Under the pieces are notes generated by a model. The model had not been told where the DNA came from. It made no database searches and saw only the letters and a list, made by a program, of their open reading frames with translations. Below, one piece after another: positions 24,450 through 35,117 of a DNA stretch of 64,000 nucleotides (position 1 is the stretch's first letter; every line of letters begins with the position of its first letter). Both the position numbers and the translations under genes were made by a program. Source of the DNA: Panagrolaimus kolymaensis (Eukaryota; Nematoda; Chromadorea; Rhabditida; Panagrolaimidae); the NCBI GenBank assembly GCA_028622995.1, contig JAJQJQ010000034.1:434001-498000 (forward strand), read 5' to 3'.

Positions 24450-24462
24450 TATTTTTTTTCAG
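24450..24462 (+). promoter_or_regulatory. Candidate spliced-leader acceptor for the DHRS4-like gene
   Basis: ATTTTTTTTCAG lies 3 bases before the ATG, with no convincing upstream exon. Confidence 0.5.
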
Positions 24463-24465
24463 AAT

Positions 24466-25425
24466 ATGGGCAGTATACCGTTTCTTACTGAAAGGGTTGC
24501 AGTTGTTACTGCTTCAACCAAGGGTATTGGATTCGCCATAGCAAAAAGATTGGGTATGGATGGTGCTTCGGTAATTGTTAGCAGTAGGAAAAAGCAGAAC
24601 GTCGATGTAAGTTATTTTATGCGTACATTAATTTTTATTCATTTACTTTTTTAGGATGCTGTTAATGCTTTGAAAAATGAAGGCATCGAATGTTCGGGAA
24701 TTGTTGCTCATGTTGGTATTGATGAAGATCGCAAAAAGCTTATTAATTATGCATTGGAAAGGTATGTCTTTTAGTTGTTTTACTCGTTTATAAATACGTT
24801 TATTTTTTAGATATGGAAAATTAGATATTCTTGTATCAAATGCAGCAGTCAATCCAACATATGGTAGCTTAATGGATGTTACAGATTCACAATGGGATAA
24901 ACTTCTGAATATCAATGTTCGTTCTGCATTTTTATTATCACAAGAAGCTGTGCCGCATTTAGAAAAATCAGGAAATGGAAATATTGTATTTGTATCTTCT
25001 GTAGCCGGGTATTCTCCAATTGAAGGTATTGGAGCCTATTCTATTATGAAAACTGCATTATTGGGTATCAACAAATCATTAAGTCAAAATTTAGCACGTA
25101 GAAATATTCGGGTTAATGCAATAGCTCCAGGTTTGTTATGGTCTTTATCATATTGCGTTAATGGTGATTCATTTTAGGTGTGATTCGAACAGATTTTAGT
25201 CAACTACTTACTGATGGACCAAATGCAATGCAAGTTGATAAAGTTATTCCTTTGGGAAGATTTGGAGAAGCTGATGAATGTGCGGGAGCTGTTAGTTTTC
25301 TAGTATGTTACTTTTGCCATCTTTTGTTTTGATCTCAATCTCTCTTGTTATAGGTATCAGATGGTGCTTCTTACATGTCGGGTGAAGTTATTGGAGTCAA
25401 TGGCGGCATGCAAGCTCGCTTCTAA
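24466..25425 (+). CDS. DHRS4: Dehydrogenase/reductase SDR family member 4-like
   Basis: This is an NADP(H)-dependent carbonyl/retinal reductase of the classical SDR family, usually peroxisomal. Five exons join to about 260 residues. Motifs: cofactor site [15 protein letters not shown] (TxxxGxG type), SSRKKQNV after the second strand as in NADP users, LVSNAAVNP, active-site Ser in [11 protein letters not shown] and catalytic YSIMK, then [14 protein letters not shown] and [16 protein letters not shown]. These, especially VSNAAVNP and the GYSP loop, match DHRS4. The C-terminus is QARF rather than the usual SRL peroxisomal signal. A second SDR (HSD17B10) lies 6 kb away but is a different subfamily, so this is not a recent duplication. 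Confidence 0.88.
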
Positions 25426-28005
25426 ACAAACTTATATATCTCATCATTATTTATGCCAATACCTTTCAAAGGCTTCCTAATATGTTGTATTTGTTTGTTA
25501 TGTTATTTATAAGCTAAAGAAATTTACTTTAAAAACGTGTTGGGAAATAAATGATATTTTTGGAAGATTATTTTTTGTTTGTTTTTAATTTGAGGAAAAT
25601 GAAAACATTTTATGAAATGTATGTCTTGTGTTTCAATTATGCACTTTTCTTTCTCATATGTATTACACTCCAAAAGAAGGAAATGATTCTCGTTCCGGGT
25701 TTTCCTATAGGAAACACCTTAACATCATTTTGTCAAACAGTCAAATGGCCTATCACATGAATGTCAATAATAATAAATTATAAATGAAGAACCAAAAAGT
25801 TTAAAAAATGCATTAAGATTGTTTATGTTTTGAAGTATGAATTCCAATGAAAGAATGAAGCCATAATAACATAGTCATGAAAATCATGTGAACAACAGTT
25901 ATAAGGTTCAGTAACTTTGGAATTTTTTCAGTTAATGATGGCTTTGATATCTTCCAAACAATTTTATGTGACGTTTATAAATTTAGTAGTAAACTACTTA
26001 CTTACTTTAAAATAGCTTTTAAAAAAAGATTTCACAAATTCACAAGAAAATACTAACATTGTTCTATAGCTTTGTATCATTTTTTCCTTCATTTGTGGAT
26101 TACCTTAATCAAAGCTTTATTTTTTTATGCAAACTGTTGGAATAATAATAATGAATTTTTTGTTTGTTCTTTACTCACAGATGATTGCCTTTTTTATAAT
26201 ATAGTTTTTTAAATATGAGTCTTCAAAAAATAAAATTTTAAATCGGTTTTTTTTTCTCAGCCATTTTGCGCAATGAAAAGAAAAAATATTGTTGAACCAC
26301 CATAAATGAACTTTCTTTATTTTCGCTGTAATTATCCTTGAAATGAATAAAATAAAAATAATACATACTCGACAATCGCCGCCGAAAGAATATGTATGTA
26401 TATTCAAAAGTCATACGGATATGGTTGGTTGTTGAGGATAAAAGCTTTTGTAAATCGTCGTCGTCGTTGTTGTTATTATTATATGTAGTTTAAAATAAAG
26501 CCCCTAAAAGAGATACATGAATAAAAACTTGTATGTTTGAATAAAGTTTATTTATGGTTTGTCTTTATTTTCCATGTTTAATAAACTGTATCAAGTGGAA
26601 TTTTGCGTCGTGATACAATAACAGCAAAAAAAGCGAAAAGCATTTTTTCTTTAATTTTTTTTATTTGTCGTGAAAATTATGGAGGAGGATGGATTATTAT
26701 ATGCTTGAAAATTTTTTCACGATTGACCTCAAAATTTAAGACCTCCTCCTTGAAAAGTTGAACGTTTGATTTTTTAATTTATTTATATAATTTGCTTTTA
26801 TTTCATTGCCATCAGAGGTTTCAAATCAAAAAACTTCTGAAATCCTATAGCTCGATATTGACATGCTCCACTGATTTTCTCTTGAACCATGTATTTTATT
26901 TTTAGTTTGATTTTTTTTCTATCTCTTTCGCTTCCGTTTATTACCCTTAACGATTCCAATTTTATTACTGCATTATTTTTTTTTTTTGCGGGTATTAATG
27001 ACTAAATAAAACTTTAAAGGAAAGTAAATTCTCCAGAAAGCGAAAAAAATTGTTCATTATTTTACCGTTAACACGCTTCTCATCATCATCTCACGGAAAA
27101 TAAATTTAGAAGAATATAGGTCGTTGCTGTTACTACTTCCTTCTTCTTCTTTTTTTCTCTTTCTTCAAAGCGATGGATGCCTTCTTGTTTCTCATCATGG
27201 GTCAGCAGCAGCAGCCGAGGTTTCAACTATCGCAACGAGGAGTTAAATTCTCCAACTTTTTTTTATATGTACATACATAAATATTTCGTTAATTCGGAAA
27301 AGAAGTGAAAACAACAAATCAGCCCACCAACCGACAACCATCATTACATCCTTAAAATAATGTGTTATGCCCTAAGATACATATGTATAACTCTCTCCGC
27401 TTTTTTGTTTCAATCATGAAATTTTTTTTAGTTAAGTTCGTTAATTAAGATATGATTTTTTAGAAGAGACCGTGAAAGGGTCGTTTAAAATAAACACTTT
27501 TTTGTGGGTGGGTTTTTTTTAAACATTTTTTCTAATCGATGTTATTTGGAACCATTGGTGATTAAGTTATATCGAAAAGTGGAGCTTTAAATGATTTTTT
27601 TCACTAACATCAGTCATCAATTTTTATGAGTGCTCGTTACCGTAAACCGTGCCGACTTCTAACTAAAGAAAGTCCTTATTTTTTTTATTGTTTGTTTGTA
27701 TTACTTCAATTTGTGGCCTTGAAGTTTTGAAAGTTAAAAAAAATCTTGACCAAATTTTATTCCCCATAAAAACCGTTTATGTTTTGTTGTTGTACAACAT
27801 ATTTATGCGTGGCCTCTTCTTGAGTGAGTTACGTTCTTTTTTTTTCTTCATGTAAACTTAAGTTAAAATATTACTACGCGGACCTCATTTTTATGGTCAA
27901 AGAGACTACGCTGCTTTTTTTTTATTTGATTGCCCTAATTTTTTTGACAAGCACATGAACTTTTTTTCAGTTTATTTAGTTTTTAAAATTATATTTTAAA
28001 AGAAA
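25426..28005. other. Long intergenic region
   Basis: This is 2.6 kb with no supported gene. It holds T-runs, a short CGTCGTCGTCGTTGTTGTT-like stretch near 26455, and CAG repeats near 27200. Short frames here have AT-rich filler composition. Confidence 0.55.
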
Positions 28006-29544
28006 ATGAAAAAATATCACTTTTTATTAATATTATTATTTATTATTTTAATTAATTATTGTTATGGAGATAGCAGAATTTTGGCGCATTATGAGAAAAA
28101 ACTAAATAATTTAACTAAAAAACTTAATAATGGTAAACCGGTAATTGTAAATGGAAAAATGAAAAGGTTTTTATAATTTTTCTTACAAAAATTTACAACA
28201 ACGGTAGAATTCTTTTTTTTCCAGGTATAAATGCGTGGAAGAATATATCCCAGTCGATGAATTTGGAAGTATTATGGAAGTGGAAGCTTCCAATAATCCA
28301 AATTCAAATGAATCCTCCTCATCATCATCAGATGCTGAGCCAAAAGGAGGAGGAGGAGAGCACTCTATTCTTCCATCGAGCAGTCGTTCAACTCCAACGG
28401 AGCCATATTCAGTTGAATCTAATTCAGAAGCGATATTACCAAATGGATTAAATATTAAAAAAATTAAACATGCCGCAACACAAAAATATGAATCATCATC
28501 ATCTATGGAAAAACAGAGCACAACCTTAGAGTAAAATATTATTTTCCTAAATTAATATTTTTAACTTGGTTATTTTCAGTTCGCGATCCATTCCTGTGGA
28601 TGATACTGATTTTGATACCGAAGAAGCAAATGACGCAGAACCTGAAATTAGGAGAAATCCTTCAAGAAAGCAGCCGCCGCAACTAAGCAGCTATGAATAT
28701 CATCATCGACGACCATTTTCTCGCGATGTTTGTTTATTTTTTCAATTTAATATTTTTGTTAACAAATTCTTATTTAGTATGATGATTATCAGTATCCTGA
28801 TAACGACAGAGATTATACAAATTCCGAATATTATCGTCGTCCAAAACGTCCACAAACATATTATCCTCGATTACATGTAGCATCAAGGATGAAAGGAATA
28901 CCAATGTTTGAGGTTTCTTATTCTTTTAAAGCTTTAATTTCTAAAACTGATAATTTTAGCAAAGAAGGCCATTAGCGCTAAATAATGATGATTATGTTGA
29001 TAAACATTATTTACCATTACCTCGTAAACCATTAATGCAACAACCACTTCCACCTGCATTCGAAGATAGATGGCGTCATTCTTTGCCACCTCCACCACCA
29101 ACAGAAGGACGTGGTTTACTTTCTTCTAAACAATTTGTTCAACCATCTCGGCCTCTTCGGCCATTACCACTTCCACCTCCACCACCTCCTCAATATTCAA
29201 TGTCATTTAAACAGCAATTGGATAATCGTAAGAACTTTCATTCATTCATTCTAAAACTAAAATTTATACTTTTGTATTTTTCAGCACATCCAACTCTTGC
29301 ATCCACTTTTGTAACATCGACTACAGCGCCACCTCCATCACTATCATCCAATGCCCCAAATAATATGCAAATGACTCCAGAAAATTGTCAAAAAACTAAA
29401 AAACTTGCAAATAGCTTTTTGATCAAAGATCCTCAAGCTTGGATACGTCAAAATTGTGCCTTTGCTCAAACATTCTTTCCTAGTGTTTCTTGTGCAGACC
29501 TCAGTACTTTTGTTGATTCATGTTATCGCCATCATTTTTTCTAA
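28006..29544 (+). CDS. Secreted proline-rich protein with a small C-terminal cysteine domain
   Basis: The start at 28006 gives MKKYHFLLILLFIILINYCYG, a clear signal peptide. Six exons join in frame to about 400 residues. After a short coiled stretch (YEKKLNNLTKKLNNGKP) comes a Ser/Glu-rich region, then a Tyr/Arg/Asp-rich region (DRDYTNSEYYRRPKRP), then a Pro-rich stretch (PLPLPPPPPPQYS). The last 60 residues form a compact domain with four Cys: ENCQKTKKLANSFLIKDP, AWIRQNCAFAQTFFP and CADLSTFVDSCYRHHFF. The Trp-x3-Cys and Cys-x-Phe pattern suggests an ShK-like or chondroitin-proteoglycan-type domain, but the spacing does not fit ShK exactly. It could be cuticle or extracellular-matrix material. 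I do not recognise the family. Confidence 0.65.
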
Positions 29545-29929
29545 TATATAATTATAAATTAATCAGCTCAAAATTTTGTTTATTGTTTTGTATATTATTT
29601 ATTCATTCATAAAATTTCACTTTGATTTATGAAAAATTAATCACTTTAAAGCAACCCTAAAAATCCACCAAAACATTTATTTTGCTGCTGTTAATTAAAA
29701 AAAGAAGCGAGAATAAGAAAAAAGAAAAGTGAAGATGTGCAACAACAAAAATTCATCAGATTGGCTTTAACATAAAAAACTGGTTCCTTTTCCACCCATA
29801 AGGGTTTTTTGGCGAATGCTGATGTATGAAATCCTAAGGTCCTTATTCAGCCGAGAAGATGTTCTCGCCCCAAATCAATAATTGCTAATCATTTTTAATC
29901 TTATTTTGAAACAAACAAAAAATAAATAA
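29545..29929. other. Intergenic region
   Basis: This is the 3' flank of the proline-rich gene and 5' flank of the next secreted gene. Nothing is recognised. Confidence 0.55.
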
Positions 29930-30553
29930 ATGAAAAAGTTACTTTGTTTTGTTATTATTTTTTCTGCTTTCTTTATTTTGGGTTACTGTAGATCATCCTA
30001 TTATTGGTGTAAGTTTTTGAGAGTTCACTTTTTCTTTGTTCTCTAATATTTTAATTTCTTCTTTCTAAAGCTACTCGAATTTTACAATGCGCTAATCATG
30101 GCCTTCCTGTTTCAAGATGTTCTTTACAGGAACAAGATCGACAAACAGAGTTAAATCCCGGTTGCTTTGAAGAACTTGATCAAGTTTGTTGTTGTTGTTT
30201 GTTTATTTTATTTCATACTCAACAAAAGTTTTAGAAAAATAATACTCGAATTTATTGCCGTTTGAATTGTGAAGAATCCGATGAAACTACAGTTTTAGCA
30301 AAAGTTCCAAGTTGGAATCATGAATGTAGTGGTCATTTCACCTATCAACTTGAACGTCGAAGACAAGATTGGTATATTTTTGTTGTTCAAATGGAAAATA
30401 AACATAATTTGATATTTTAGGTATTTATGGCGATCAGGAAAATGTATTAGCACCACCATAACCTTCCAAATTCGTTGTGGATTTCCTCGAGATCCAAGAA
30501 TTTTTTACATTCAAAATAAACATTTGTTTGAATACGAAGATAGCGAAAAATAA
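29930..30553 (+). CDS. Secreted multi-cysteine protein, tandem paralogue A
   Basis: Exons 29930-30008, 30071-30183, 30235-30371 and 30421-30553 join to about 153 residues. MKKLLCFVIIFSAFFILGYC is the signal peptide. The mature chain has eight Cys: LQCAN, SRCSL, NPGCFEE, IYCRLNCEE, HECSGHF, GKCIST and IRCGF. The block WYLWRSGKC then CISTTITFQIRCGF aligns with WYLWITEPC then CRANLTTHCRF of the next gene, and both have a similar order of Cys pairs, so they are paralogues. No named domain is recognised. It is a lineage-specific secreted protein of unknown role. Confidence 0.7.
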
Positions 30554-30846
30554 CTAACTGTAACAACGGACTTAAATTAATTTATTGTTTTCTTCCATTT
30601 TTTTATTGCGTGATCGATATCTTCTTTCTTGAAACCCTTATCTCTGTTTTTTTTTATGATTCTTGAAAAAATAAACTAGTTCAAGTAAAAATAAAATGAA
30701 CCAGATAAAATTTTGAAAAATTTGAAAACGGATTTTACAGGGGAAGAAGAAAAATAGGTGTAACTAGTTTGTTGTTTAAAAAGCGTCGCATTATTGGGTC
30801 ATTATCATCACTTTGGTTATTTTTTCAAGGGTGAAGAACAACCATT

Positions 30847-31349
30847 ATGATTGCTCGACTTTGTTTAATCTTTGCTCTTGGTATTGCTTTTATTGCTTCA
30901 CAAGAAGCTGGATTTAAATGGCCACGTTGGGGTAAGTTTATATGATACAAACAACTCGACCGTCAATAATTTTAGAAGAACGTACCTTGGATTGCACTTC
31001 CAAGAAAGCTGGTGATCAATGCCTTTTAATTGCACCTAAAGCTAAAGTTCAACGTGATCCAGCCAAGTATAAATGTCGTACAGAACCTATGCCTCAAACA
31101 GAATGGAATGTCCTTGCTAAAAATTCTACCACTCGATTAGCTTGTCCCATTGGATGTGAACCAGATGCAGATTTATCGGTCATTCAAAAACGTCCAATGA
31201 ATAACACACTTTGTCAAAAATATTTTACATACGGTAAATATCGGGATGAAAAAGAAAGTGAATGGTATTTATGGATTACTGAACCATGCCGAGCAAACTT
31301 AACAACTCATTGTCGATTTAATGATGTTCCTTTAAGTGGAGCAAAATAA
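30847..31349 (+). CDS. Secreted multi-cysteine protein, tandem paralogue B
   Basis: Two exons, 30847-30931 and 30976-31349, give about 152 residues. The signal peptide is MIARLCLIFALGIAFIAS. Eight Cys follow in LDCTS, DQCLL, YKCRT, LACPIGCEP, TLCQKYF, EPCRAN and HCRFND. It shares the WYLW-x4-C and final C-R-F signature and the overall Cys order with the upstream gene, 293 bp away, but has fewer introns. Outside these positions the two are strongly diverged, so the duplication is not recent. Function is unknown. Confidence 0.72.
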
Positions 31350-31736
31350 ATTATTATTTTTGCTATTTATTTTTCTGTGGATCTAAAACGACTAATACAA
31401 ATGTGATAAAACAGTGTATGCAAACGTTTGCTTTAAATAGAAACACAAAACATAATCACTTATAAAAATAGGCCAGATCATTGCCTTTTTCCTCATACAT
31501 ATGTAGTAAGTGTATAGCGAAGAGATCGTAACTGGAAATGATAACACAAAACGAGAAGTTAAAGTTCTTTATTAAATGTAAAATATGAAAACAAAAAGAA
31601 TAAAAACTTTATTTATCAAAATAAAAACTCAACAAAAAATAAAACAAATTTTAAGCAAACATCATTATTTCTTTCAAACTTTATTTATCAAAATAAAAAC
31701 TCAACAAAAAATAAAACAAATTTTAAGCAAACATCA
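31350..31736. other. Convergent intergenic region containing a 72-bp tandem duplication
   Basis: The 3' ends of paralogue B (+) and DDX54 (-) face each other here. The right half is the 72-bp duplication described separately. Confidence 0.6.
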
Positions 31737-31747
31737 TTATTTCTTTC
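31604..31747. repeat. Perfect 72-bp tandem duplication spanning the DDX54 stop codon and poly(A) signal
   Basis: 31604-31675 and 31676-31747 are identical by eye, including AAACTTTATTTATCAAAATA at the left and CATCATTATTTCTTTC at the right. The right copy contains the DDX54 stop codon (31737-31739). Each copy carries, on the minus strand, an AATAAA signal. Confidence 0.88.
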
Positions 31748-34564
31748 CATGCGATCGACCAAAGCTAGGTTTGCCACCAGCTCTTCCAAAACTAGGTTTG
31801 CCACCAGCTCTTCCAAAACTAGGTTTGCCACCAGCTCTTCCAAAACTAGGTTTACCACCAGCTCTTCCAAAACTAGGTTTACCATCAGCTTTTCCAAAAC
31901 TCGGTTTACCACCAGCTCTTCCAAAACTAGGTTTACCATCAGCTTTTCCAAAACGACCACCTTTTGATTTGTTTCTTTGAATGGCACCAACTTTGCGTTC
32001 GAGGTTTTCCTTTCGACGATGTTCTTGATAATCTTGAACTTTCTCTTTCTTTCGACGTATTTTGAGGATTTGTTCAGGTTTCTTAACTTCATCACGAGGG
32101 CCACGTTCATTCTTTTCTTTAGTATGCCACATTTTTTTAAAGCGACGTGCACGGTTTTCTCTTTTATCATCTTCTCCATCTTCTTCGTCCAAGTCACGAT
32201 ATTTCATCTTTTGTTGAGTTTGCCATTTTTCATATCGTCCACTTTTGTAAGAAGCTGGAACCATAGTGCCTTCTTCAGTTCGAATACGTTTCACAGGTTG
32301 TTCTCCAACGAATCTCTTAGTTTTACGGTCCCTATAAATTAGAGTTTAGAAAATAAAAGCAAAGTGAAAAAACATACCATTTTTTCTTGTTCTTATCTTT
32401 ATAAAGTCCTTTATCATCATCAGCAATAATGTCGATAGTAGCAGATTTAGCTAACGCATCGAATGAATTTGGTCCATTATCAAGAGCATATCCTTTTTCA
32501 GTTTCATCATCAGCAGCTCTGTATGAAATATAATGCTCCATTTTATCACGTTCTTTTTGATCATCAAACTTGCGTTTCTTTGCTCTTCTTGTTTCAACGC
32601 TTTTTTCTCCATCAGTTGCATCCAGCTTTGTAACTTTGACAACATTATCAAAAGATTCAATAACATCGGTATCGGAGTTTTCATCTTCTTCTGATTCGGC
32701 CTCTTCCTCTTTGTCTTTCATATGTTTTTCTTTTTGAACTATCTTTTGATGAGCCTTTCGCTTGGCTTTCATAACACCAGCAGAAGATTGCTTTGAATTG
32801 GCATTAAGTTCAAAGATGGTTGCTTGAGGACGATAATTTCTAATCTCTTGGAGAACATCATAACCAGCAGACATGGAATTCGAAGTATCAAGAATAGGAT
32901 GAGGAGCACATTCAAGCGTTTTAAATTCTTTCTTTGACCGACGAACTGATTCAGCTGAAGGAGGTGGACGAGTTCGAATATATTTCTTCATAGCATTATC
33001 AGATTTGTGTTTCAAGTCACTGACTTCCATAGAAATTTCATGTAAATTCTTCAGGAACTCCGTTTCCATATGCACCAAATCTTCAGGAAATGTACCCAAA
33101 AGCGTTTCATCAGCTAAAATAAATGTTTGTAAAGCAAAAAATAAACCATTAATATTCCTAACTTTTGTAAACACTGTCTTTATCTGCAATTTTCAATGGC
33201 CGTCCGAGAAAAAGAAATAGGTCGAGAACATAAGACATTTCTTCAGGAGATACCAAGCTATACGATGTTCCAGATTGTCCAGCGCGAGCAACTCTTCCCA
33301 CACGATGAATAAACAGCTTTGATTTGGCAGGAAAATGAACATTAATAGCATTATCCATAAGTGGAATGTCAACACCACGAGCAGCAACATCAGTAACAAC
33401 TAACAACATGCACTGTTTATTACGAAACCTGAAAGATGAGAGCGGTTAAAACACATTTTTGTTAATAGAAACAAACCTTGTAATATTCATTTTACGAGCA
33501 GCCGCATCCAGTTGACTGTACAAAAAGCAGCAATCTAATCCAGCTTCAGTTAAAATGGTTGAGAAATATTCGACATGTTTCATAGTTGCACAAAAGATAA
33601 TGGTTTGTTGATTATCTTTTACTGCTTTACGCGCAAGATAAAGTAAAGCAGAAGATTTATCATTATCTCGGCATGAAAGAAATACCATTGATAATTTTTC
33701 CGAAACTTTAGTATCAGCATCGAGACGAACAAGAGTAGGATCAGATAGTCCAGCTTTAGCAAAATCAACAAGCATTTTGGGAAGCGTAGCAGAAAATAGC
33801 ATAGTTTGTCGACTTTCAGCAAGACGTTTGAGAATATCATGAAGTTGTTCAGCAAATCCCAATTCAAATAATCTATCAGCTTCATCAAAAACAATATACC
33901 GAACAGAGTTGAGCCGTAAATTCATTTCCACAGCAAGATGAAGCAAGCGGCCGGGAGTTGCAATAAGGCTAAAAAGTACTTTAATAGAGACAATGAAACT
34001 GATCTAAGTACATACATATCAGGATTTTCGTGAAGAGCAGTAAATTGTTCTTCCATACTATCACCACCAACCATACAAGCACATCGAAGTCCAGAAAATT
34101 TACCAAGCTAAAAAGACAACAAATATAAAGGGGTTATTCAAAACAAAGGTACATACCTGTTTTACAACTGAAAATGTTTGTAAAGCAAGTTCACGAGTAG
34201 GAGATAATAGTAAGGCTCTTGTTCCAGTGGTTAATCTTTGTTTCAGTTTTTGAATCATTGGAATAACAAATGCTGCAGTTTTACCACTTCCAGTACGAGA
34301 CATAGCAACAACATCTTTTCCATCAAGAATTGGAGGAATAGCCTTCCGCTGAATTGGAGTTGGTTGTTTATATCCAAGTTTTTCAATTGCTTTGAAGACA
34401 GAATGATCAAGTCCTAAAATTTAAGAATTAAAAAAATATTTGCAAGAGAATAAGCTACCTAAAACCTGCCAACCACCAGCTTTCTTTCCTTTTCGGTTAT
34501 GTTCTGCATGAAGATCATCATAATTTTCTGCTAATTCCATTGGTTCATCTTTAATTTCGTCCAT
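31737..34564 (-). CDS. DDX54: DEAD-box RNA helicase DDX54/Dbp10
   Basis: This is a nucleolar ATP-dependent RNA helicase for large ribosomal subunit assembly (Dbp10 in yeast). The start is [18 protein letters not shown]. Helicase motifs in order: Q-motif GYKQPTPIQ, motif [12 protein letters not shown], Ia PTRELALQT, Ib [42 protein letters not shown] and [12 protein letters not shown]. The last, with VARAG, is typical of this subfamily. The C-terminal part has the DBP10CT-type block [20 protein letters not shown], then [17 protein letters not shown]. The tail is basic ([11 protein letters not shown]) and ends in tandem GKPSFGRAG units and SHGKK. Nine or so short introns occur. The neighbour on the plus strand is head-to-head, 226 bp away. 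Confidence 0.93.
31765..31953. repeat. 27-bp in-frame minisatellite in the DDX54 tail
   Basis: Seven 27-bp units (CTAGGTTTGCCACCAGCTCT plus TCCAAAA on the plus strand) encode about seven nonapeptides GKPSFGRAG or GKPSFGKAD on the minus strand. Units 1-3 are identical; units 5 and 7 share the KAD variant, which suggests a 54-bp higher-order step. Confidence 0.92.
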
Positions 34565-34790
34565 TTTTAAAATAAAAAAATGTTAGAAAAAAATCTAGGA
34601 GAAAGGAGAAAGGAAAGAAAGTTTTGTGAATGAAACATTCAACACTTTCACAAATATTTTGGCAAAATGGATGCTGCGTCCTTAAATTATGAAAATAGCG
34701 GGGAAAAGTTGTTTCTAAAAAATTTATTTTTAGCATTTGTAAAAATCTTTGAATTGTTGATTAGTTGCTATCTCTTTATTTTTCATCATC
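34565..34790. promoter_or_regulatory. Divergent promoter region, DDX54 and small gene
   Basis: The two ATGs are 226 bp apart in opposite directions. The region is AT-rich with no element I can name. Confidence 0.45.
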
Positions 34791-35117
34791 ATGCCTGAAT
34801 CACATTGCAGTTACCATTTGGAACCCATTCCTGGCATGGATTTAGTAAGAAAAAATTTTGAAGCCATTAAAGGTGCTTCAAGCGATGTTGCTGAAGCTTG
34901 TTCACGAATGTCTCATGTATGATTGATTCATTTTTTATAAAAATTTATGAGAAAACTTAAAGTTTAATAATTTCAGATTCCCCTTTCCACTCGTTTTATG
35001 TTATTAGAACGTGGATACTTGCTTGTTAGAGACGATAAATCATCCGAAAATGCCGAACGTAAAGTTTATGTTGGTGAAGCAGAAGTTGAAGGTCCCATTC
35101 TTATTCAACAAGAATAA
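34791..35117 (+). CDS. Small unrecognised protein of about 88 residues
   Basis: Exons 34791-34916 and 34977-35117 are separated by a 60-bp intron with clean GTATGA and TTTCAG ends and phase 0. The N-terminal half reads HLEPIPGMDLVRKNFEAIKG and SSDVAEACSRMSH; the second half IPLSTRFMLLERGYLLVRDD, then KVYVGEAEVEGPILIQQE. It has no signal peptide, transmembrane segment or Cys cluster, so a small cytosolic or nuclear protein is likely. The well-formed intron and non-filler composition support a real gene. I do not recognise it. Confidence 0.65.

Noticed and set aside
26440..27240. CGT/GTT and CAG short repeats, considered as a coding or regulatory array
   Set aside because: They are too short and irregular to call; ordinary simple sequence.
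28183..28521. Antisense frame over the proline-rich secreted gene
   Set aside because: It is a mirror of the Ser/Glu-rich exon; the plus-strand frame has signal peptide and matching splice phases.
31688..32197. Overlapping open frames on both strands across the DDX54 tail
   Set aside because: They are shadows of the 27-bp repeat and basic tail in other frames; only the GKPSFGRAG frame continues the helicase.
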